Shown here piece by piece: positions 56,580-64,000 of a DNA stretch of 64,000 bases (positions are counted from its first letter, which is position 1; each line of letters starts with the position of its first letter). Position numbers and translations under genes: made by a program. Location: NCBI GenBank assembly GCA_040437565.1, contig JBDOQK010000065.1, positions 62,001 through 126,000 on the forward strand. The letters are read 5' to 3'. The DNA comes from Albugo candida. Taxonomy: Eukaryota; Oomycota; Peronosporomycetes; Albuginales. The notes under the pieces are model-generated. The model was not told the DNA's origin. It saw only the letters and a list, made by a program, of their open reading frames with translations, and did no database searches.

Positions 56580-59500
56580 TCAAGGCCGCATAAAGTCTCT
56601 CACATCATCTTGCTTGACTTTCTTCTTGTAGAATTCCTTTTGGTGTTGCAACTTTACATTTTCCGTCATCAAATGCGCCAAATGTTCTTGCAATACATCA
56701 ACTTTTATTCCTTTTCGGTCATCGTCGAGTAGCTTGAGTACAGCCTTTCTATGTTTCGATACCTCCGCGCTTTTTCGTGGCATGTTGGAGGCTTGCATCG
56801 GGCCTTGTGGTTGAGTTTCCATCTGGAGCGCCTTTAGCCGAGACTTGACGTCGTTGTACCTCTTTTTCCACTCGGCTTTCAGTCTGTCGATCGATTTGGC
56901 TGCTTTTTCTTTATGGGCTTCAAGTCTACACTTCAAGAGCTCGTTCTCTTCCTCTATGGCAGCACTATCAACACTTTTTAAAGCTTGTAGCTGTCGAATG
57001 TATTGAATGATGCGCCGAATGAGTGCCGAGCCTTCCAAGTCCTTTGCGTTGAATGGAAGATCGACCTTTTCCAGCTCTTTATATAGCATCGTTGACTCGT
57101 GGTGAGGTTGAGCCTTCTCAGCCAACAGCCTAGAGTAATCGTGATTTACAGTATCCAGTCGTTCAAACAAGCATTTTGTCTGCTGTTCCATGGCGAATTT
57201 CTGATCCTCAGAAGCCTTAAGTGCATCTTTGACTTCACGTAGCCGATGTTTCATCTTGGACACATGTGTCTCCAGTTTGATTCGGGCTGAATCGGTCAGT
57301 ACGCCTTGTTTACGCTCTTCTGATATAGCATCTCGTTTCTCTTCCAAAGCTTCACATCGTGTTTCTGCGGCTTTTAATGCTTTCTGTAGCCGTTGACACT
57401 CCTTTTTGAAGAAAGGCTTTTCATCATATTCAATAGCCTTCTGCTCATTTTTTCTGTTCAGATCGTCCACGTGCTGCTCGTATTCGAAGACTTGTTGTGT
57501 CATTTCGCGGATATCGCGAGTTGCGTGCTCAAGTTGACGCTCCAGCTTATCCTTTTCCAAACAAAGATCATCACGAGCTTTACGCAGCGCCTCGTTTTCT
57601 TTCTGCAGTGAGTTCAACCGCTCTTCAGCCCACTCGATCTTGGACGGGTTGACCTCAGCGTGATAGCTTAGCTGCTCGAGGACTTGTTCTTTCTCCTCTT
57701 GCAGTTGTAAGATTTCTTCTTCCATCTCAATCGCCCGGGCTTCCAGTCGTTGATTCATACTTTCCTGCTCTTCGATTCGCTTTGAAAGACCGTTTTGTGT
57801 GTTTTCATTTTCAGCACAAAGTCGTTCAAAGTCGCCTTCCCGTTGTTGATGGATGCTCACAGTGGAAGTCAACTGCTCACATTCGGCTTTCAGGAGCGAT
57901 ATTTCTTTCATCGCAAGCTCCAAATCTTGATGATACACGTCGATGTGCTCCTGAAGTGTCGAGTTGGCTGCAGATAATTTCTCGATTTCTTCATTCTGCG
58001 CTGAAACTTGTCGATCGACTTGCTCTATCACTCCACTTCGATATTGCAACGCTTTCTGTGCCATTCGTAAAACAGTATTTGTTTCTTGTGTAGAAGTAAG
58101 GGGTTTTCCTTCCAGTAATTCGAGCATTTGCGCAATCGTCTCAGTTTTTTCACGCACTACAGCTTCTAATTCTTGACAATTGTGTCTCAGAGACTGAAAT
58201 TCACGTTCGGCTTGCCTCAGGTTTTCTTGGGCAGTGTTATTCTCCGCATTCAGTGCTTCTTGTGTCTGGACATTCACTTCAAGATCCTTCACGAGCTGAC
58301 TTTGCATTTGTTTTCCATACTGCTCCGCGTTTTCATATTTGCTCCTCCAAAATGTCACTTGTTTCTGGAACTCGGATGCCAATTCTGTGCGTTCTTCATC
58401 CAATTTCTGAGTGTAGAGGACTTCCAATTGTGAGCGGTTGTTCCTCTCCGCGGTCAATTGGTCATGGAACGCACCGGCTTCCCTTCGTATTTGCTCATTC
58501 TGAGCTCGCTCTTGCTGTAGTGAGCTTTGCAATTGTTGCAGCTGCTGTTCGAGAACATTCATTTCCTGTTGTCGTCGTGATAGTAAATGGTTATAGTGAG
58601 CTTTGAGTGCCTCGACATTTCCAAGATTTTGATCATTATTCTGCAAGATCGATTGCAACCGCTGGTAAGCTTCTTCTTTTGCAGCAGTGACCTCGTGACA
58701 TCGTGACTCCAAAGCTCTTCCCTCAGCCATCAGATCTTTCACCTTTTGATGCTCCTGTTCTGCAAGTTGCTTCCATGTCTCATTATCACATTGCAGCCGC
58801 GCTACTTCACTCTTTGCATTTTGCCATTCGACATGTTTATCTTCCAATTTCGCGAGCGTTCGATCGAGCTGCTCTTGAGCTTGTTCTAATTTCTGTAACG
58901 TCGTCTCAACATGTTGGTGACTTTGCTCCATCTGTTGATGCGCCTTTACAAGCTCATTCGATAAGCGCGTGACTTCACGATCCTTTTCGATTTTATCCTG
59001 CTCCATCCGATTGCATTGGGAGTTCCATGCGTCCCTGCTTTTCTCAACTTCCGTGAGCGCGCGTTCTCGGTCTTTTAGTAGCCCGACATGTTGGTGACTT
59101 TGCTCCATCTGTTGATGCGCCTTTGCAAGCTCATTCGATAAGCGCGTGATTTCACGATCCTTTTCGATTCTATTCTGCTCCATCCGATTGCATTGAGAAT
59201 TCCATGCATTCTTGTCCTTTTCAGCTTCTTCAAGCGCGCGATCCCTCACCTTTAGTAGCCCATTCAGGTGATCGACCTGCTGCTTCAGTTCGGACGCAGT
59301 AGACGATGTTTGACTTTGTTGCTGTAATTTCTGTTCAGCGTGTTCAAGTTGTCGAAGTGTGAGGTTGTATCGATCTTCCCACCGCTGCTTTTCCATATTG
59401 CTGTTTTTCAATAAGATTTCGTTCTTTTTCAACGACTGTGCAAATGTGTAAGAGTTGTGGTAAGGAGATTGACAGCCAAAAGCTGAAGCAACGTACTTGT

Positions 59501-59938
59501 TTCATACTGCTCAGCATCTCTAACTGCTGATTTAATTCCGACATATTGAGATTGAGTTCATTCATCTGAAAAATCGTCCGAGAAGTAAATTATCAGAATC
59601 AGACGTGAATCAGATCAGGACTGTAGCTGTACCTTCCAAGTATCCCAATGGCGCTTTTGAGATTGGATCACTTTCCCGACTTCCTGTACTTTCTTGAGGA
59701 TGTGAGGAATTAGAGGATGTTTCTGCTCGTTTTCTTGCTTGAAACACACATTGTATCACTTGGCTGGTACGAGGAAGAAAGGTGGAAGCGATGAGCGTAC
59801 TAGAAATTTGTAAAGATCTCCATATTGCGAGAGTTGCTTGTCGACTTGGTTCGGAGAAAGCTGTTGATTCGGATCAATATTTTCTTGATCAGTCAATCGA
59901 TGCGGTCGTCTGGCGTAGTCGTCATTGCAGAAGGGCAT
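56580..59938 (-). CDS. long coiled-coil protein (1055 residues), unrecognised
   Basis: Exons 59801-59938, 59633-59737, 59497-59565, 56580-59435; three GT-AG introns of 61-67 bp, all phase 0. The N-terminal about 80 residues (MPFCNDDYARRPHRLTDQEN) are not coiled coil; nearly all the rest is heptad-rich with Glu, Gln, Lys, Leu and Arg and almost no Pro or Gly. A 59-residue unit is repeated in tandem near residues 165-285. The C-terminal basic end contains SIDRLKAEWKKRYNDVKSRL. Such proteins serve at basal bodies, the centrosome, Golgi or motors; with CC2D2A nearby a basal-body role is possible, but I recognise no family signature. Divergent from the membrane-protein gene at 60.7 kb. Confidence 0.8.
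58909..59262 (-). repeat. 177-bp tandem duplication in the coiled-coil gene
   Basis: Two copies, 58909-59085 and 59086-59262, each coding 59 residues that include RALxExEKxxxAWNSQCNRM and AHQQMEQSHQHV. The length is a multiple of three, so the frame is kept. By eye they are about 85-90% identical, i.e. an older internal duplication. Confidence 0.88.
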
Positions 59939-60757
59939 TGTATCGCCAATGTAGTTGTGATAATTTGTACGATCTCGCTCGCGTAATTTCTACAGGAGAT
60001 GTCAAAGTACGTAAGTAGGTGGAAGGTATATGCTATAATTTAATTAAGAGCGCATCAATGTACCATAAACTGCGGCGTTCGCGTTGTTCGCGATGGATCC
60101 GGTCTGATTGGTAAAGGTGACGCAGCAGGGTACCGGCTCGAAACCGGTACCCTTTCCAACGATAAAGGTATTTCCGGTATGGAGGTTGGTTGTTAGGGTT
60201 CACAATGCGCCAAATATCGTTTTTGCGTCTTTCTTCTCATTCTGACGCGCATGCAGAAGTGTAAGTCGCAATACTTACTACACAGTCGCTAGATAGTATG
60301 CAATTGAGTGCATATAAGAGTAGCATTGGTGTCTGTCTCTTTTAATCGAAATAGATGTTTAGAATTGGGACGCTGTCCAAATCAGACAAGTAGACAGAAT
60401 TGACCACTTGTAAGAAAATGTTCGCTACGTAAGTGTGTTGCTGTTCTCGTCCGCTTCTCACATACGATTGCACAGCTGTCATGTCATCAAACATACCTTG
60501 TGAGAGAATTCAGCGAGACTGATCTTTCTACTGCATCGCAGGCAGCACACTTTTACGCTCCATACAGAGTCAATATGTCGACTCAGATTGTCTATAGACT
60601 GTACGTTTGTGGTTCTTTTTACCTCTTTCATTAGCAACAATTCTATCGACAGCGCTGGAGAGTTGTAAATAGTCACTATAATAGTAACAAAATGTACGTG
60701 AAGGTACCACTTTCATACCACTTTGCTTTATAAGCCCTTCGTTTATCTATAATGTAG
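59939..60757. other. 819-bp intergenic/5' region of the membrane-protein gene
   Basis: Lies between divergent genes. It probably holds the first exon(s) of the plus-strand membrane protein. Candidates ending in good GTAAGT donors in the right phase are an exon at 60205-60260 and one at 60419-60429, but neither encodes a convincing signal peptide, so I leave the 5' end open. An inverted repeat is listed separately. Confidence 0.5.
60128..60152. repeat. perfect 9-bp inverted repeat with 7-nt loop
   Basis: GGGTACCGG, loop CTCGAAA, CCGGTACCC: a stable hairpin in GC-richer DNA (60060-60160) than its surroundings. The loop resembles an anticodon or T loop, but no tRNA can be built around it. Confidence 0.8.
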
Positions 60758-62552
60758 GTCGATGTACAAGCAAGATGGCTTGACGACGTATTGTTACTAT
60801 GAGGATGATTCGTATTTAGCCAGTCTCCCATCACGCTCTGATGTTGTAGCGAGTGGAATGGACGGCTCTTGTCCGATTCAGTTGCATGTTCACTTCCCGA
60901 AACGAACAGAGCGTGATCAATTGATTGAGATCGATTACAGTGCTGTCATAAATCCGTCGTATGAGAATCCCTCCTTCCAATTCCCAAAACCGGTGCCGTC
61001 CGTGAAAGCACTGAAAACACTGATTGCCAATTCAAAGAATAAAATCGTCGACTACAGCGAACACACTCCCGTACCGAATCAGACATTTCAGATTCCAGTC
61101 GCCAATGTTGTCATATGCGATTGGCGCAAATGCGATACATTCACCGATTTGGACGCACTCGATAAGTTTTACGCATCCTCGAGCTTGCCACAAAACTTTA
61201 CTTTCGATGTAGCCACATTCACTTCCAACGATATTCACATTGCGGACGAAGGCAGATACACCGCATTTATTCATGTGGTTGTGCAGGTGTCCCTGACGAC
61301 GCGTGCTGATTTTGTCACGTTCTTCCCCATACAAATCGGCGACAGCCTGGGCAAACCACCTACTAATTTGCTCACAGATGGAATATCTACGTATTGTTGG
61401 GTTCTTCCAGGGACATCACCGTTTGATACCAAAACCAGAGCAGAGGCAGATGTACGGATTAATAGTTTTTGTCCTGGTGCTATGCGGTTGGATGTTTCCA
61501 AGTCGAATGTGCTGGTCGGAGAATACGTGACTTTGCAGTGGTCACTTCAGATCGATGGGGGTAGTATGTATTCAGATTCACTGATTGCGGATGTGTCTAC
61601 ATCCAATGCTATAAGAAACCCAAAATCGGGGATCTATTCAGTCATTCCAATTTCACTTCTTAGTGCTTGCAAGGAAGACGGCGATACAAAGTGTTCGTCG
61701 TATCCAGGCGGTGATCCCGAAACGTTCAACATCAAAGAATGTTTGGATCATAATCTTACTAGTGGAACAGCGCTGTATAAATTCAAATATGCATTTGACG
61801 AAGGTGGCGATTATATCCTGGCAGCTCGTGTGGTGATGCAAACGTTGGATGGGGACCAAGTGAATATGGCCGTGTACAATTCCATCACTGTGACCGCCTC
61901 GGTCAAGCAAAATCGTGTATATATATTGTATTACAGTCTTGCCGCAGGACTTTTATTGCTCTTGGTGATTGCAGTTTTTCTTTTGTGGTGGAAAAAAAGG
62001 CGATCTCGCGACAACTTGCAAGGGATTCCAATTCGTAAACCGTTTCCAACTGCTTACTTTGACCCTCCTCATAGTCATCCTCGACGAAGCTTACGATATT
62101 TTGGATTTAGAGACTCAACGCCGACGTCCCATTCATACTTTCATGGAACTCCAAAGTTTGGAAGAACAAATCTCGAGTCGACCTTCCAGGACGAGTATTA
62201 CCCGGAATCTCATTCCGATCTGAACACCCACACAATATCGAAATTTCGCGACGTTTCTTCCTCTGAGCATTCAGACCACATCTTGACTAGTTCAAATGCA
62301 ATCAGACCATCGTCATCTGAAGATCTCCACGCTTCGGATTGGGGTTTATCGCTTCAATCAGATTCAGCTGAGGAATTTTTCTCGGACTCGACCAGCTTGT
62401 CAGACAATGCACCAAATTCGATAGGCATTACCATGAAAACAGACAAGATTAACTCTCATATGCCAATTCTCGAGATACCAGCCGCTGTTGGTGCAGAGCG
62501 TGTGGCGCACAGAAATCGAAATAGTTCCAGTTGGTCGATATCTCCAAAATGA
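60758..62552 (+). CDS. type I membrane protein with a duplicated Cys-rich ectodomain module, 5' end unresolved
   Basis: The main exon starts after the acceptor AATGTAG (60751-60757) in phase 2, just ahead of an in-frame ATG at 60762; 596 codons follow. Ectodomain: module 1 begins DGLTTYCYYEDDSY, module 2 begins DGISTYCWVLPGTS about 200 residues later. Each then has a CP pair (GSCPIQL / SFCPGAM), a mid-module Cys pair, and a beta-strand ending like IADEGRYTAFIHVVVQ / FDEGGDYILAARVVMQ. A transmembrane helix (about 386-410, VYILYYSLAAGLLLLLVIAV) is followed by KKRRSR and a 185-residue Ser-rich cytoplasmic tail. A signal peptide is expected upstream but was not found. Family unknown; the modules look like Ig- or fibronectin-type beta domains. 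The 3' end is duplicated by an assembly overlap. Confidence 0.75.
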
Positions 62553-63779
62553 TAAATTCATGTTGTGTAGCGTCCCAATATTTAAACACGAGCAAGCAGA
62601 AGTTAACGAATGCGATTGAAGTGCAAGCAAAATACTGTCGGCGTCAGCGTTGCGATCTGATACGAGTTTCTTGCCCCTTTGCCCAAATGTGTACTAAGGA
62701 GAGTATCAGTCAAGAATAAAGTAGAACCCGCCGAATATCGAGTGTGAAGCAGGATGATGAAATTTGCGCTTGCCGAGTGGTACCCTGACGTTATTATACT
62801 AAACTCCTCCAACAGGAAGCTGTTAAGGTCCAAAGTAAATCTATAAACTATACTGGATTTGTCATACTGCATCCTATACGCTGCTCATTCACATCTTTCT
62901 GACAGGTTTTGTGTGATGTCACTTCGTCAAACAGTCTGTACAATAAGCTATGAACNNNNNNNNNNNNNNNNNNNNNNNNNNNNNNNNNNNNNNNNNNNNN
63001 NNNNNNNNNNNNNNNNNNNNNNNNNNNNNNNNNNNNNNNNNNNNNNNNNNNNNNNACAATATCGAAATTTCGCGACGTTTCTTCCTCTGAGCATTCAGAC
63101 CACATCTTGACTAGTTCAAATGCAATCAGACCATCGTCATCTGAAGATCTCCACGCTTCGGATTGGGGTTTATCGCTTCAATCAGATTCAGCTGAGGAAT
63201 TTTTCTCGGACTCGACCAGCTTGTCAGACAATGCACCAAATTCGATAGGCATTACCATGAAAACAGACAAGATTAACTCTCATATGCCAATTCTCGAGAT
63301 ACCAGCCGCTGTTGGTGCAGAGCGTGTGGCGCACAGAAATCGAAATAGTTCCAGTTGGTCGATATCTCCAAAATGATAAATTCATGTTGTGTAGCGTCCC
63401 AATATTTAAACACGAGCAAGCAGAAGTTAACGAATGCGATTGAAGTGCAAGCAAAATACTGTCGGCGTCAGCGTTGCGATCTGATACGAGTTTCTTGCCC
63501 CTTTGCCCAAATGTGTACTAAGGAGAGTATCAGTCAAGAATAAAGTAGAACCCGCCGAATATCGAGTGTGAAGCAGGATGATGAAATTTGCGCTTGCCGA
63601 GTGGTACCCTGACGTTATTATACTAAACTCCTCCAACAGGAAGCTGTTAAGGTCCAAAGTAAATCTATAAACTATACTGGATTTGTCATACTGCATCCTA
63701 TACGCTGCTCATTCACATCTTTCTGACAGGTTTTGTGTGATGTCACTTCGTCAAACAGTCTGTACAATAAGCTATGAAC
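62232..63779. repeat. assembly overlap: 724-bp duplicate around a 100-N gap
   Basis: 62232-62955 recurs exactly at 63056-63779 around N run 62956-63055. The unit is the last 107 codons of the membrane protein plus 403 bp downstream; the second 'gene end' at 63107-63376 is not an extra gene. Confidence 0.92.
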
Positions 63780-63890
63780 CAAGCAATTAGTTCCGAAAAA
63801 CAGCGCCATTTTGACTGAAAATGTTAGTAAGAAACTCTATTGGATTTATTGCCCAATCGGTTTATCAATTGCATTCGAGAAAACAATCCA
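62553..63890. other. spacer between the membrane-protein gene and the last gene
   Basis: On the real chromosome about 510 bp after collapsing the duplicate. No further coding or RNA signal seen. Confidence 0.65.
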
Positions 63891-64000
63891 ATGTTTATTT
63901 GGCTTGTCTACGCGTTTGTCGCGCTTCTTCTCCTCGGCTCGAGTGCGTCTGTGGTGTATTACCTCCAACCAGGCCATAAAAGCAATTCCGCATCCAACAT
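63891..64000 (+). CDS. start of a secreted or membrane protein, runs off the window
   Basis: ATG followed by a clear signal peptide (MFIWLVYAFVALLLLGSSAS) then VVYYLQPGHKSNSASN to the edge, 36 codons. The position of YYLQP after the signal peptide is loosely like TYCYYEDD in the preceding gene, so it may be a paralogue, but too little is visible to say. Confidence 0.5.
   Translation, partial: MFIWLVYAFVALLLLGSSASVVYYLQPGHKSNSASN

Noticed and set aside
60080-60175. tRNA gene (loop CTCGAAA looks like a Ser-CGA anticodon loop)
   Set aside because: No matching acceptor stem, D arm or B box can be paired around the hairpin.
63107-63376. A second small gene identical to the tail of the membrane protein
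   Set aside because: It is the second copy of the 724-bp assembly overlap.

Overview
This is nuclear eukaryotic DNA, most likely from an oomycete and plausibly a white-rust (Albugo-type) species. The reasons are dense protein genes, GT-AG introns of about 33 to 72 bases, very short gaps between genes, start sites that resemble the oomycete initiator/flanking-promoter (Inr/FPR) element, and a gene content that combines ciliary, NEDD8, diphthamide and ER quality-control functions. Species is an inference; no rRNA or marker gene is present. The window is a draft scaffold: it holds nine runs of exactly 100 N, and seven of these are flanked by exact direct duplicates (178 to 1440 bp) that look like unmerged contig overlaps, not biology.

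Layout. 1-9.3 kb is a compact housekeeping block: the 3' part of glutamate decarboxylase, a NEDD8-conjugating enzyme (UBC12) that shares a 58-bp divergent promoter with diphthamide synthase subunit DPH2, a zinc alcohol/formaldehyde dehydrogenase-like enzyme, a secreted Ser/Asp-rich single-pass membrane protein, and the pyruvate dehydrogenase E1 beta subunit. 9.4-17.6 kb holds three head-to-tail minus-strand genes: the ciliary transition-zone protein CC2D2A, then only 24 nt later a tubulin-tyrosine-ligase-like protein with a signal peptide, an EGF-like module and a membrane anchor, then a multi-pass membrane protein. 17.7-24.8 kb holds a peroxiredoxin-6-like protein that has lost its catalytic residues and a 1997-residue N-CoR-type corepressor with two SANT domains.

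25-55 kb is an accessory-looking region with three dispersed copies of one unusual gene: a signal peptide, an OS-9/Yos9-type MRH lectin domain, an EDEM-type GH47 mannosidase domain and a PA domain on one chain, i.e. a putative fused reader and trimmer for ER-associated degradation (ERAD). Only the third copy (51988-55044) is fully assembled. Between the copies lie a broken DDE DNA-transposon gene (35.5-37.3 kb), an old broken Ty3/gypsy LTR element (43.4-48.6 kb) and about 14 kb in which I recognise nothing.

55-64 kb is compact again: an MFS sugar-porter-like gene with a GC-AG intron, a convergent 1055-residue coiled-coil protein whose stop codon lies 8 nt away, a type I membrane protein whose ectodomain is a duplicated Cys-rich module, and the first 36 codons of another secreted or membrane protein running off the end. 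All spliced models were built by eye from frame, splice signals and remembered family sequences.
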